DNA of 54,028 nt from Actinomadura darangshiensis (lineage in GTDB: Bacteria; Actinomycetota; Actinomycetes; Streptosporangiales; Streptosporangiaceae), in contig NZ_SMKY01000029.1 of the NCBI RefSeq assembly GCF_004349235.1, forward strand, positions 1 to 54,028. Reading direction: 5' to 3'. Within the stretch, counting starts at the first letter, position 1; every line of letters starts with the position of its first letter. The translations under genes were made by a program, and so were the position numbers. Shown one piece after another: positions 17,404-26,112 of this stretch. The notes below the pieces were generated by a model that made no database searches, was not told the origin of the DNA, and worked only from the letters and a program-made list of their open reading frames with translations.

Positions 17404-18968
17404 CCACCGGTACGGCCACGCCCGCGCCCGCGCGGGCCGGGCGGCGCGAATGGCTCGGCGTCGTGGTCCTCGCGCTGCCGACGCTGCTGGTCTCGGTCGA
17501 CCTCAGCGTGCTGTTCCTCGCCTTGCCGCGGATGAGCGCGGACCTGCGGCCGAGCGCCACCGACCAGCTCTGGATCCTGGACGTGTACGGGCTGATGCTC
17601 GCGTCCTTCCTGATCCCGATGGGCGTCCTCGGGGACCGCACCGGGCGGCGCCGGCTGCTGCTCGCCGGCGCCGCGGTGTTCGGCGCGGCGTCGGTGTGGG
17701 CGGCGTGGGCCGGCGGCCCCGGCGCCCTCATTGCGGCCCGCACCGCGATGGGCGTCGCCGCCGCGACGCTCGCGCCGTCGTCGCTCGCGCTGATCAACGG
17801 CATGTTCCCCGACCCGAAGCAGCGGTCGGCCGCGGTCGCGGTCTGGATGAGCTGCTTCATGGGCGGCTCGATCGTCGGCCCGATCGTCGGCGGGACGATG
17901 CTCGCGGCGTTCTGGTGGGGGTCGATCTTCCTGCTCGCCGTTCCCATCATCGGCCTGCTGCTCGTCACCGGGCCGCTGCTGCTGCCGGAGTCGCGCGGCT
18001 CCACCGAGGGCCGGCTCGACCCGGTGAGCGCGGCGCTCGCGCCCGCCGCGCTGCTGCCCGTCATGTACTCGGTCACGGAGGGCGCCCGGGACGGATGGGA
18101 CCCGGGCCCGGTGTTCGCCGGGCTCACCGGGCTCGTCCTCGGCGTGGTCTTCTGGCGCCGGCAGTCCCGCTCGTCCCACCCGGTCCTCGACCCGGCGCTG
18201 TTCCGGAACCGCACCTACCGGTCCGCGCTCGTGCTGTCGGTCTCCGGCGGCGCGATCCAGGGCGGGGCGCTGCTCATGGCGAACCTGTACCTGCAGTCGG
18301 TGGCGGGCCTGTCGCCGCTGTCGGCGGGCCTGTGGATGATCCCGGCGACGCTGGCGATGGTGGCCGGCATCATGGCCGGCACGGGCGCCGGGCGGGCGCT
18401 GCGTCCCGCGCACGTAACCGCGGCCGGGCTGCTGCTGTCGGCCGCCGGCTACCTGATGGTGACGGGGGTCGGCACCGGCACCGGCGTGCCCGTCCTCCTG
18501 ATCGCCGGGTTCGCGGTCGCGATGGCGGGCATCGGCCCGGGCATCGGGCTCGGCTACGGCATGATGCTCGGCTCCGTCCCGCCGGAGAAGGCCGGGGCGG
18601 GCTCGGCGACCGTGGAGGCGGGCGGCCAGTTCGGCGTCGCCACCGGCATCGCCGTCCTCGGCAGCGTCGGCGCCGCCGCCTACCGCGACCACCTGCGCGT
18701 GCCCGCGGGCACCCCCGCCCTGGCGGCGGACGCCGCCCGCGACGGCATCACCGGCGCCGTCGCGGTGACCCGGCACTCGTCCGCCGCGTGGGCGGGCGGG
18801 CTGTCCGAGAGCGCCCGGCACGCGTTCACGGCGGGGCTGCACTCCGTCGCCGCGGTGGGCGCCGTCCTGTTCCTCGTCCTCGCCGGATTCGTGCTCGTCG
18901 CGCTCCGGCACGTCCCCCCGGTCGGCGCCGCCGACCCCCGCGGAGAGCGGAGGGGACCACCGCAATGA
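17400..18968 (+). CDS. DHA2-family (14-TM) MFS drug exporter
   Basis: Integral membrane antiporter of 522 residues related to QacA/SmvA and to antibiotic exporters such as SgcB. TM1 begins WLGVVVLALPTLLVSVDLSV; the loop 2-3 motif A is MGVLGDRTGRRRLL; motif C-like sequence is GGSIVGPIVGGTML. Twelve to fourteen hydrophobic segments continue to LFLVLAGFVLVAL. The ATG overlaps the A-T stop by 4 nt, so it is co-translated with the NRPS genes and probably exports the final product or confers self-resistance. It is one of two exporters in the window; the MMPL protein at 4500 is the other. Confidence 0.92.
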   Translation: MTTGTATPAPARAGRREWLGVVVLALPTLLVSVDLSVLFLALPRMSADLRPSATDQLWILDVYGLMLASFLIPMGVLGDRTGRRRLLLAGAAVFGAASVWAAWAGGPGALIAARTAMGVAAATLAPSSLALINGMFPDPKQRSAAVAVWMSCFMGGSIVGPIVGGTMLAAFWWGSIFLLAVPIIGLLLVTGPLLLPESRGSTEGRLDPVSAALAPAALLPVMYSVTEGARDGWDPGPVFAGLTGLVLGVVFWRRQSRSSHPVLDPALFRNRTYRSALVLSVSGGAIQGGALLMANLYLQSVAGLSPLSAGLWMIPATLAMVAGIMAGTGAGRALRPAHVTAAGLLLSAAGYLMVTGVGTGTGVPVLLIAGFAVAMAGIGPGIGLGYGMMLGSVPPEKAGAGSATVEAGGQFGVATGIAVLGSVGAAAYRDHLRVPAGTPALAADAARDGITGAVAVTRHSSAAWAGGLSESARHAFTAGLHSVAAVGAVLFLVLAGFVLVALRHVPPVGAADPRGERRGPPQ

Positions 18969-18988
18969 CCACGACCGGAAGGAGCGCC

Positions 18989-19768
18989 ATGCGCACGGTG
19001 ACGTCCAAGGACGGCACGGAGATCGCCTACGACCGGCTCGGTGACGGCCCGCCGGTCGTCCTCATGGGCGGCGCGCTGAACGACCGGGCCACCTGCGCGC
19101 CGATCGCCGAACTGCTCGCGCCGCGGTTCACCACCTACAACTACGACCGGCGTGGCCGGGGCGCCAGCGGCGACACCCCGCCCTACTCCCTGGACCGCGA
19201 GGTCGAGGACCTGAGCCGGATCGTGGACGAGGCGGCCGGCGAGGCGTTCCTGTTCGCCAACTGCACCGGCGGGATGCTGGCACTGGAGGCGGTGGCGCGC
19301 GGCCTGCCGATCACCCGGCTCGCCCTGTACGAGCCGCCGTACATCGTGGACGACAGCCATCCGCGGCTCGACGACGCCTACGTCCGGGACCTGGACGCGA
19401 TGATCGCTGAGGGGCGGAACGGCGACGCCGTCGCGCACTTCCTGGTGAAGGCGGTCGGGTTCCCGCCGGAGGCGGTGGCGCACTTCCGGACCATCCCGGC
19501 GTGGCCGGCGCTGGAGGCGCTGGCGCCGTCGCTGCGGTACGAGGCCGCCATCGCCGGGGACAACTCCCTGCCCACCGAGCGGGTCAGGGCCGTCGCCGTC
19601 CCGACCCTCGTGATGGACGGGACGGAGAGCCCGCCGTTCCAGCGCACCGCGATGCGGGAGCTGGCCGCCACGCTGCCGGACGTGACCTACCGGTCCCTCG
19701 AGGGCCAGAACCACCGGCTCGTCCCCGAGCTGGTCGCCCCCCTGCTGGAGGAGTTCTTCACCGTCTGA
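18989..19768 (+). CDS. Alpha/beta-hydrolase with a Cys nucleophile
   Basis: Alpha/beta-hydrolase of 259 residues, paralogous to the protein at 6875. It has VVLMGGALNDR, YDRRGRGASGDTPPY and a C-terminal LEGQNHRLVP with the likely catalytic His. The nucleophile elbow reads LFANCTGGMLAL, so Cys stands where the paralogue has Ser (GLSSGG), as in dienelactone hydrolases and some transferring or cyclising members. The ATG at 18989 is preferred because AAGGAG lies 6-7 nt upstream; an ATG at 18965 overlapping the exporter stop would add 8 residues. Function in the pathway is unknown; release, lactonisation or resistance are possibilities. Confidence 0.85.
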   Translation: MRTVTSKDGTEIAYDRLGDGPPVVLMGGALNDRATCAPIAELLAPRFTTYNYDRRGRGASGDTPPYSLDREVEDLSRIVDEAAGEAFLFANCTGGMLALEAVARGLPITRLALYEPPYIVDDSHPRLDDAYVRDLDAMIAEGRNGDAVAHFLVKAVGFPPEAVAHFRTIPAWPALEALAPSLRYEAAIAGDNSLPTERVRAVAVPTLVMDGTESPPFQRTAMRELAATLPDVTYRSLEGQNHRLVPELVAPLLEEFFTV

Positions 19769-19899
19769 GCGGCCTGAGCAGCGCCCACGCCGAGCGTCCC
19801 GGCGCGGGCGCTCCGCGCTGCGTTCCGGTTCGCGCCCTTCCTGCGTTTCGGCGGTCCGCAAGGCGCTCCGGAGCGGTTCCGCCTCGCGCACGGGAGAAG

Positions 19900-21885
19900 A
19901 TGAGCGGTTCCGCGGCCGCGCTCATGCTGAGTCGCATGAGAACCGAGCCAGCAGACCACGGGGCGCCCGTCCGGGCGGCGGCCTCCGACCAGACGCCGGG
20001 CCGCCCAGGCCGCGCCGCCTTCTCGTGGTGGTGGGCAGGGATGACCGCCTGCCTCGCGATCGCGACCGTCCTGCGCGTCTGGCACCACGCCGCCGACACC
20101 GGGACCGGCAACGCCTACTACACGGCGACCGCGCTGAGCATGTCCGGGGACTGGACGTCGTTCCTGTCCGGCAGCCTGGACACCGGCCACTTCATCACCA
20201 TGGACAAGCCAGCGCCCGCGCTATGGCCGTCGGCGATCCTCATCGGCATCTTCGGCGTGCACTGGGCTACGGTCTTCCTGCCCACCGCGCTGGCGGGCGT
20301 GGCGTCCGTGCTCATGCTGGGGCTCGCGGTGCGTGAGGCCGGCGGCGACTCCCCCGCCGCGCGGGCCGCCGCGCTGCCGGCTGCGCTGGGCCTGGCGCTG
20401 AGCCCGGTCAACGTCGCGATCGAGCGCGACAACAACCCGGACGCGCTGCTGCTGCTGACGATGCTGACCGGCGCCTGGCTGCTGCTGCGGGCGCTGCGCC
20501 GGGACCGCGTCCGGCCGCTGCTCGGCGCCGCCGCGGTCATCGGGCTCGGCTTCGACGTCAAGTACCTGGAGGCGTTCGTCGTCGTCCCGGCGATGGCGCT
20601 GACCTGGCTGCTGTTCGCCGCGGGCCCGGTGCGGCGGCGGCTCGTCCGGCTGGCGGCCGCCGGGGCGGCCCTCGCCGCGGTCAGCGCCGTCTGGCCGCTC
20701 GTCTTCCGGCTCCTGCCCGACCGCCCGTGGGTCGGCAACAGCACCGACGGGACCGTGGGGAACCGGATCGGGCAGATCCTCTCCCAGCACCTGTCCGAGC
20801 CCGACACCCAGGTCAAGGGGCCCGGAGCGGTCATCATCCACGCGTTCCAGACCGGGCAGGCATTCCACGCGGGCGAGGCGGGGCCCGGCCGGCTGCTGTC
20901 CGGGGTGCTCGCCGACCAGATCTCCTGGTGGCTGCCGCTCGCCCTGGTCGGCGCCGTGACCATGGCCTACGACCTGCGCCGCCGTGGGGACGGCTCCCCC
21001 GCCGGGCTCGTGCTCTGGACGGGCTGGGCCGTGTGCTGCTGGGCGGTGTTCAGCTTCATGCAGGGCGTCCTGCACCCGTACTACACGAGCCTCATGGCCC
21101 CGGCTCTGGCGGCCCTCGCCGCGGGCGGCCTGGTGACGGCCTGGCGGGCGTGGCGGCGCGGACGCGCCTTCGGCGCCGTCGCCCTCATCGCGCAGATCGC
21201 CGTGGCCGGCGGCTGGTCGGCGTGGGTGCTGCACGACACCACGGCGCACCGTCCCGGCTGGCTGCTGCCGGTGGTGCTGGCCGCGGCCGCGCTGGCGCTG
21301 CTGTCCGTCCCGCTGTCGCGGCCGCTGACGTGGGCGGGCCCGGCGCTCGCGGCGCTGACCGCCGTCGCCGTCCTCGCCGCCCCGGCGGTCTGGTCGGCGA
21401 AGACCACCGAGCAGCGGCTGCTCGGCATCAACCCGCTCGCCAACCAGGGCGGGCGGTACGGCCTCGCCGTGGTCCCGCCGCAGATCGGCAACGCGATCAT
21501 AGGCGTCATCTCCGGCTCGCAGCGCGTCGACCCCGCGCTGCTGGGGTTCCTCCAGGCGAACCGGGGCTCGGCGCGCTGGCTGGTGGCCGTCCCCAGCGGG
21601 CTGCAGTCCGCGCCGATGGCCATCGCCGCCGGCGGCGCGCCGATCATGGCGATGGGCGGCTTCGACGGGTCGAACCCGACGCCGACGCTGCCGCAGTTCC
21701 GCAGGCTCGTCGCCAAGGGCGAGATCCGCTTCATCCTGACCGCCCCGCCCGGCCGCGGCTTCACCGGCTTCGGCTCGGGTCCGTCGATCGCGGTGTCGAT
21801 GTGGGCGCTGAAGGCGTGTCGCATGGTGCGGCCCACGGCGACCGGGCTGCTGCTGCTCGACTGCCAGGGCGCCGGCTCGCGATGA
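19900..21885 (+). CDS. GT39-type membrane glycosyltransferase (ArnT/PMT-like, GT-C fold)
   Basis: Polytopic membrane protein of 661 residues. The N-terminal half resembles polyprenyl-phosphate-sugar-dependent transferases: NAYYTATALSMSGDWTSF, GHFITMDKPAPALWPSAIL, IFGVHWATVFLPTALAGVAS, RDNNPDALLLLTMLTGAWLL. About eleven TM segments are visible, then a soluble C-terminal part (~residues 500-655). Such enzymes move a sugar from a lipid carrier to an acceptor on the outer face of the membrane. Together with GT2-GtrA at 12218 this gives a complete lipid-linked route, as known for mannosylation of teicoplanin/A40926 and ramoplanin. The start is uncertain: ATGs at 19900 (after GGGAG), 19924 and 19936. 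Confidence 0.85.
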   Translation: MSGSAAALMLSRMRTEPADHGAPVRAAASDQTPGRPGRAAFSWWWAGMTACLAIATVLRVWHHAADTGTGNAYYTATALSMSGDWTSFLSGSLDTGHFITMDKPAPALWPSAILIGIFGVHWATVFLPTALAGVASVLMLGLAVREAGGDSPAARAAALPAALGLALSPVNVAIERDNNPDALLLLTMLTGAWLLLRALRRDRVRPLLGAAAVIGLGFDVKYLEAFVVVPAMALTWLLFAAGPVRRRLVRLAAAGAALAAVSAVWPLVFRLLPDRPWVGNSTDGTVGNRIGQILSQHLSEPDTQVKGPGAVIIHAFQTGQAFHAGEAGPGRLLSGVLADQISWWLPLALVGAVTMAYDLRRRGDGSPAGLVLWTGWAVCCWAVFSFMQGVLHPYYTSLMAPALAALAAGGLVTAWRAWRRGRAFGAVALIAQIAVAGGWSAWVLHDTTAHRPGWLLPVVLAAAALALLSVPLSRPLTWAGPALAALTAVAVLAAPAVWSAKTTEQRLLGINPLANQGGRYGLAVVPPQIGNAIIGVISGSQRVDPALLGFLQANRGSARWLVAVPSGLQSAPMAIAAGGAPIMAMGGFDGSNPTPTLPQFRRLVAKGEIRFILTAPPGRGFTGFGSGPSIAVSMWALKACRMVRPTATGLLLLDCQGAGSR

Positions 21886-22898
21886 CCCCGCCCACGCAGG
21901 AGTTGTCCGCGGTGCGGCACTCGTGGATCGTGGACGACTCCGGCGTCCGCTACACCGCCTTCCGCCGCACCCTCGCCCCGCGCTGGCCGTCCGTCTGGGG
22001 CAAGCTGCTCGGCGGGCACCTGGCGCTGGCCGGCTGCGGCGCGGCGATCGCGCTGCTGGAGCGGGCCGTCCCCGGAACCCTCCCGGGGGCGGCCGCCGGC
22101 GCGGTGCTCGCCGTCGCCGGCGGCGCCGTGCTCGGCTTCTGGCTGCACTACCTGCTGCTGTTCCAGCACGAGGCGGCGCATTACAACCTGGCGCCGGGCC
22201 GGAGGCTGAACGACCTCGCCGCCAACGCCTGCCTCGGGGTGATCCTGGGGTCGGACGTGCGCGCCTACCGCCAGATCCACTTCGTGCACCACCGCAACCT
22301 CGGCACCACCGCCGACACCGAGACCAGCTACTTCGACCCGCTCGACCGCCGGTTCCTGCTCGAGAGCCTGACCGGCGTGCGGCTCGTGCGGTCCCTGGCC
22401 GGCTACCAGCGGACGTCCGCCGGGGCCACGGAGAGCGCGGCATCGCGCACGCCGTCCGCCGAAACCGCCGGACCGCCCTTCCTGGGCCCGGTCTTCCTCG
22501 CCGCGGGGGCGGTGAACGCGTCCGTCGTGGTGGGCGCGCTGCTGCTCGGCCTGCCCGCGCTCGCGGCCGCGTGGGTGCTCGGCATGCTCACCTTCCTGCC
22601 GCTGTTCAACAGCGTCCGGCAGGTGCTGGAGCATCGCGGCGACTCCGCCGACGACCGCGCCGACTACCGGCGGACGCCGCACGGCGCCGTCAACCGGCTG
22701 TTCGGCGACGGCATGCTCGCGGCCACGCTCGGCGGCGCGGGCTTCAACCGGCACCTGCTCCACCACTGGGACCCGAGCGTCTCGTTCACCCGGCTGCGCG
22801 AGGTGGAGCGGTTCCTGCTGCGCACCGACGTCGCGCCGCTGCTGCTGCGGCGGACGACGACCTACCGCGAGGCATGGCGGGAGCTGAACCGCGTATGA
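21882..22898 (+). CDS. Membrane fatty-acid-desaturase-like diiron enzyme
   Basis: Integral membrane non-haem diiron desaturase or hydroxylase of 338 residues. The three histidine boxes are intact: HEAAHYN (H-x-x-x-H), HFVHHRN (H-x-x-H-H) and FNRHLLHHWDP (H-x-x-H-H). Hydrophobic segments flank them (AVLAVAGGAVLGFWLHYLLL; PALAAAWVLGMLTFLPLF). It acts at the membrane on an acyl chain or other lipophilic substrate, introducing a double bond or hydroxyl. The ATG overlaps the GT39 stop by 4 nt and its stop overlaps the next methyltransferase start, so all three are coupled. In this context it may modify the polyketide chain or a lipid-linked intermediate. Confidence 0.88.
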   Translation: MTPPTQELSAVRHSWIVDDSGVRYTAFRRTLAPRWPSVWGKLLGGHLALAGCGAAIALLERAVPGTLPGAAAGAVLAVAGGAVLGFWLHYLLLFQHEAAHYNLAPGRRLNDLAANACLGVILGSDVRAYRQIHFVHHRNLGTTADTETSYFDPLDRRFLLESLTGVRLVRSLAGYQRTSAGATESAASRTPSAETAGPPFLGPVFLAAGAVNASVVVGALLLGLPALAAAWVLGMLTFLPLFNSVRQVLEHRGDSADDRADYRRTPHGAVNRLFGDGMLAATLGGAGFNRHLLHHWDPSVSFTRLREVERFLLRTDVAPLLLRRTTTYREAWRELNRV

Positions 22899-23842
22899 CC
22901 GGCTGCCCCCTCTGCCGCGCCCCGCGGACCCTCCCGTGGGCCCGCGCCCGCGACCTGGAGTACTTCACCAGCGGCGACGAGTTCGCCTACCGCCGCTGCC
23001 CCGACTGCCGCCTGGTGTTCATCGACCCCGTCCCGGCCGACCGGCTGGCCGAGATCTACCCGCCCTCCTACTACTCCTACGGGCCGCCGGACCGGTCGTT
23101 CGCCGCGCGGGTCAAGCTCCGCCTGGACGCCGCCCTGTTCCGCCGCGTCCTGGCGGGGGTGCCGGGCGAGGCGGTGAACGTGCTGGACGTCGGCGGCGGC
23201 GACGGCGCCCACCTGTCCCTGATCCGGGAGCTGGAGCCGCGGACCGCGCTCACCCAGGTCGTCGACCTGGACGAGCGGGCCGGCCGGCTGGCGCGCGCCC
23301 GCGGACACCGCTACCACCAGGGCCGGATCGAGGACTTCGAACCCGGCGAGCGCTTCGGCCTCATCCTGCTGCTCAACCTGATCGAGCACGTCGCCGACCC
23401 GGCCGCGGTGCTCGCCGCGCTCCGCCGCTGCCTCGCGCCCGGCGGGGTGATCCTGGTGAAGACGCCGAACGCCGACAGCCTCGACGCCCGCCTGTTCCGG
23501 CACCGCAACTGGGGCGGGCTGCACTGCCCGCGGCACTGGCGGCTGTTCGACCGCGGAAACCTCACCCGGCTGGCCGGGGCGGCCGGGCTGCGGGTCCGCC
23601 GGTTCCGCTACACCCAGGGCGCGCCGTTCTGGACGGCGAGCGTCCTCGCCTGGCTCGCCGGGCGCGGACTGGTCCGGCTGTCGGCCGGCCGGCCCGTCGT
23701 CCGCCATCCCCTCTACCCCGTTCTCACCCCGCTGTTCGCCGGTTTCGACTTCGTCCGGGCGCGATTCCGCGGGCGGCCCTCGCAAATGTTCCTGGAATTG
23801 GAGTCCGACGGCTGGACGGGAAACTCACCTGGCAATCTTTGA
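22895..23842 (+). CDS. SAM-dependent methyltransferase with N-terminal zinc ribbon
   Basis: Methyltransferase of 315 residues of the Methyltransf_23 type. The N-terminus has a four-Cys zinc-binding element (C4-P-L-C7 and C35-P-D-C38), then YPPSYYSYG, a stretch common in polysaccharide-linked methyltransferases. NVLDVGGGDGAHLSLI is motif I and LLLNLIEHVADPAAVL motif IV. GLHCPRHWRLFDRGNLTRL is conserved in this group. The gene overlaps the desaturase gene (ATGA) and precedes the sugar-nucleotide genes by 121 bp, a gap with no clear promoter. A sugar or lipid-linked intermediate is a likely substrate; I cannot specify it. Confidence 0.85.
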   Translation: MTGCPLCRAPRTLPWARARDLEYFTSGDEFAYRRCPDCRLVFIDPVPADRLAEIYPPSYYSYGPPDRSFAARVKLRLDAALFRRVLAGVPGEAVNVLDVGGGDGAHLSLIRELEPRTALTQVVDLDERAGRLARARGHRYHQGRIEDFEPGERFGLILLLNLIEHVADPAAVLAALRRCLAPGGVILVKTPNADSLDARLFRHRNWGGLHCPRHWRLFDRGNLTRLAGAAGLRVRRFRYTQGAPFWTASVLAWLAGRGLVRLSAGRPVVRHPLYPVLTPLFAGFDFVRARFRGRPSQMFLELESDGWTGNSPGNL

Positions 23843-23963
23843 GAAGCAAGTGACCGCTCTGACCACTAGCGTTGCCGGTAAGAACGCCGTGCGTCCGGCA
23901 CGGCGAACGGCGCCCGAAAAAGGCCATGTGGAGGACACCGATGCGGGACGCGGGCGGATTTCT

Positions 23964-25067
23964 ATGAAAGCCCTGATACTGTCCGGCGGAATGGGAATGC
24001 GGCTCCGGCCGCTCAGTCACGCGATGCCGAAGCAGCTCGTTCCGGTGGCGAACCGCCCGGTGCTGGAACACGTCGTGGCGGGCATCCGGGAGCTCGGCGC
24101 CACCGATATCGGCGTCGTCGTCGGCGCGGGCGGCGACCAGATCGCCGCCGCGCTCGGCGACGGGTCCCGGTTCGGCGCGCGGATCACCTACCTGCCCCAG
24201 GAGAGGCCGCTCGGCCTGGCGCACTGCCTGATCGTCGCCCGCGCGTTCCTCGGCGACGACGACTTCGTCGTGTGGCTCGGCGACAACATGCTGCTGGACG
24301 GCGTCGCCGGGCTCGCCGCGGCGTTCCGCGAGCACCGCCCGGCCGCGCACATCGTCGTCGGCAAGGTCGCCGACCCGCGCCGGTTCGGCGTCGTCGACCT
24401 GGACGGCGCCGGCGCCGTCCGCGCGATCACCGAGAAGCCGCGGCGGCCGCGCAGCGACCTCGCCGTCATCGGGGTCTACTTCTTCACCGCCGCCGTGCAC
24501 GAGGCCGTCGCCGCGATCACCCCCGGGGAGCGCGGCGAGCTGGAGCTCACCGACGCGCTGCGCTGGCTGGTGGAGCACGGGCGCCCGGTCACCGCGCACC
24601 AGTACGACGGGCACTGGCAGGACACCGGCCGCCCCGACGACGTCCTCGCCGCGAACCGGCGCGTCCTGGCGGGCCTGTCCCGCGACGTCGCCGGGCACGT
24701 CGACGAGCACAGCCGGCTGCTCGGCCCGGTGGTCGTCGAGCCCGGCGCCCGGGTGCTGCGCTCCACCCTGCACGGCCCGGTGGTCGTCGGCGCGGGCAGC
24801 CGGGTCGAGGACAGCCGGATCGGCCCGGACGTCTCCGTCGGCCGCGGCTGCACGCTGCTCGGCGCCCGGGTCGCCGACTCGATCCTGATGGACGGGGCGG
24901 AGGTGCGGGCGCCCCACCCGCTGCGCGGCTCGCTGCTGGGCCGCGGCGCGACCGTCCGCCCCGCGCCCCGCGCCGGTGCCGGGCACCGGTTCGTGCTCAG
25001 CGACCACGCCGACGTCGGGCTGGAGGGCCCCGCGGCCCCCGCCCCGGAAGGAGACCAGCGGCCATGA
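23964..25067 (+). CDS. Glucose-1-phosphate thymidylyltransferase, long (StrD/RmlA) form
   Basis: Makes dTDP-glucose from glucose-1-phosphate and dTTP, the entry step to deoxysugars. Nucleotidyltransferase domain: MKALILSGGMGMRLRPLSHA, MPKQLVPVANRPVLEHV (phosphate and base binding), YLPQERPLGLAHCL, WLGDNMLLDG and ITEKPRRPRSDLAVIGVYFF. The extra C-terminal ~110 residues form a left-handed beta-helix (LLGPVVVEPGARV; GAGSRVEDSRIGPDVSVGRG), which places it with the ~355-residue StrD type rather than the short RmlA. The ATG at 23964 is the natural start of the motif-bearing sequence; 367 residues. It overlaps the 4,6-dehydratase by 4 nt. Confidence 0.95.
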   Translation: MKALILSGGMGMRLRPLSHAMPKQLVPVANRPVLEHVVAGIRELGATDIGVVVGAGGDQIAAALGDGSRFGARITYLPQERPLGLAHCLIVARAFLGDDDFVVWLGDNMLLDGVAGLAAAFREHRPAAHIVVGKVADPRRFGVVDLDGAGAVRAITEKPRRPRSDLAVIGVYFFTAAVHEAVAAITPGERGELELTDALRWLVEHGRPVTAHQYDGHWQDTGRPDDVLAANRRVLAGLSRDVAGHVDEHSRLLGPVVVEPGARVLRSTLHGPVVVGAGSRVEDSRIGPDVSVGRGCTLLGARVADSILMDGAEVRAPHPLRGSLLGRGATVRPAPRAGAGHRFVLSDHADVGLEGPAAPAPEGDQRP

Positions 25068-26083
25068 GGATCCTCGTCACCGGCGGCGCCGGGTTCATCG
25101 GCTCCGAGTACGTGCGGTCGGCGCTGCGCGGCGACCTGCCCGGGTCCGCCGGCGTCCACGTCACCGTGCTGGACCTGCTCACCTACTCCGGCAACCCGGC
25201 GAACCTGGAGGAGGTCCGCGACCACCCCCGGTTCCGGTTCGTCCAGGGCGACACCAGCGACCCGGTCGTGGTGGACGAGGTCGTCGCGGGCCACGACGTC
25301 ATCGTGCACTTCGCCGCCGAGACCCACGTCGACCGATCCATCGCCAGCGCGGCCCGCTTCGTGCAGACGAACGTGCTCGGCACGCAGGTGCTGCTGGAGG
25401 CCGCCGACCGGCACCGCGCCGGCCGGTTCGTGCACGTGTCCACCGACGAGGTCTACGGCTCCATCCCCGAGGGGACGTGGACGGAGCGGTCCCCAGTCGC
25501 GCCGAACGTCCCGTACGCGGCGGCCAAGGCCGGGTCGGACCTGCTGGCACTCGCCTGGCACCGCACCCGCGACCTCGACGTCGTCGTCACCCGATGCACC
25601 AACAACTACGGCCCCCATCAGTACCCGGAGAAGGTCATCCCGCTCTTCGTGACGAACCTGCTCGACGGGCTGCGCGTCCCGCTGTACGGCGACGGCCGCA
25701 ACGTGCGGGACTGGCTGCACGTCTCCGACCACTGCCGCGCCATCCAGCTCGTGCTGCTCGGCGGCCGCGCCGGCGAGGTGTACCACGTCGGCGGCGGCAC
25801 CGAGCTGACCAACCGGGAGCTGACCGACCGGCTGCTGCGGGCGTGCGGCGCCGGCTGGGACATGGTCGACCACGTCCCGGACCGGCCGAACCATGACCTG
25901 CGGTACTCCCTCGACATCACCAAGATCCGCGAGGAGCTGGGGTACGCGCCGCGCGTCCCGCTCGAGCGGGGGCTCGCGGAGACCGTCGCGTGGTACCGCG
26001 ACAACCGGGCCTGGTGGGAGCCGCTGAAGAACGCCGCGCCCGCCGTCGCGGGCCGAGGCCTGCCCCGCCGCGTCACCGCCTGA
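25064..26083 (+). CDS. rfbB: dTDP-glucose 4,6-dehydratase
   Basis: Converts dTDP-D-glucose to dTDP-4-keto-6-deoxy-D-glucose with bound NAD. The protein has 339 residues: MRILVTGGAGFIGSEYV (Rossmann loop), HFAAETHVDRSI, VSTDEVYGSI with the catalytic Thr-Asp-Glu, VPYAAAKAGSD with Y-x-x-x-K, TNNYGPHQYPEKVIP, and GDGRNVRDWLHVSDHC, all diagnostic of RmlB/StrE. ATG at 25064 with GGAAGGAG upstream, overlapping the thymidylyltransferase stop. It supplies the intermediate for the C-methyltransferase directly downstream and the 4-ketoreductase at 28065. Confidence 0.97.
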   Translation: MRILVTGGAGFIGSEYVRSALRGDLPGSAGVHVTVLDLLTYSGNPANLEEVRDHPRFRFVQGDTSDPVVVDEVVAGHDVIVHFAAETHVDRSIASAARFVQTNVLGTQVLLEAADRHRAGRFVHVSTDEVYGSIPEGTWTERSPVAPNVPYAAAKAGSDLLALAWHRTRDLDVVVTRCTNNYGPHQYPEKVIPLFVTNLLDGLRVPLYGDGRNVRDWLHVSDHCRAIQLVLLGGRAGEVYHVGGGTELTNRELTDRLLRACGAGWDMVDHVPDRPNHDLRYSLDITKIREELGYAPRVPLERGLAETVAWYRDNRAWWEPLKNAAPAVAGRGLPRRVTA

Positions 26084-26112
26084 CCGCGCGGCCCACACCG
26101 ACAGGAGGAGCG

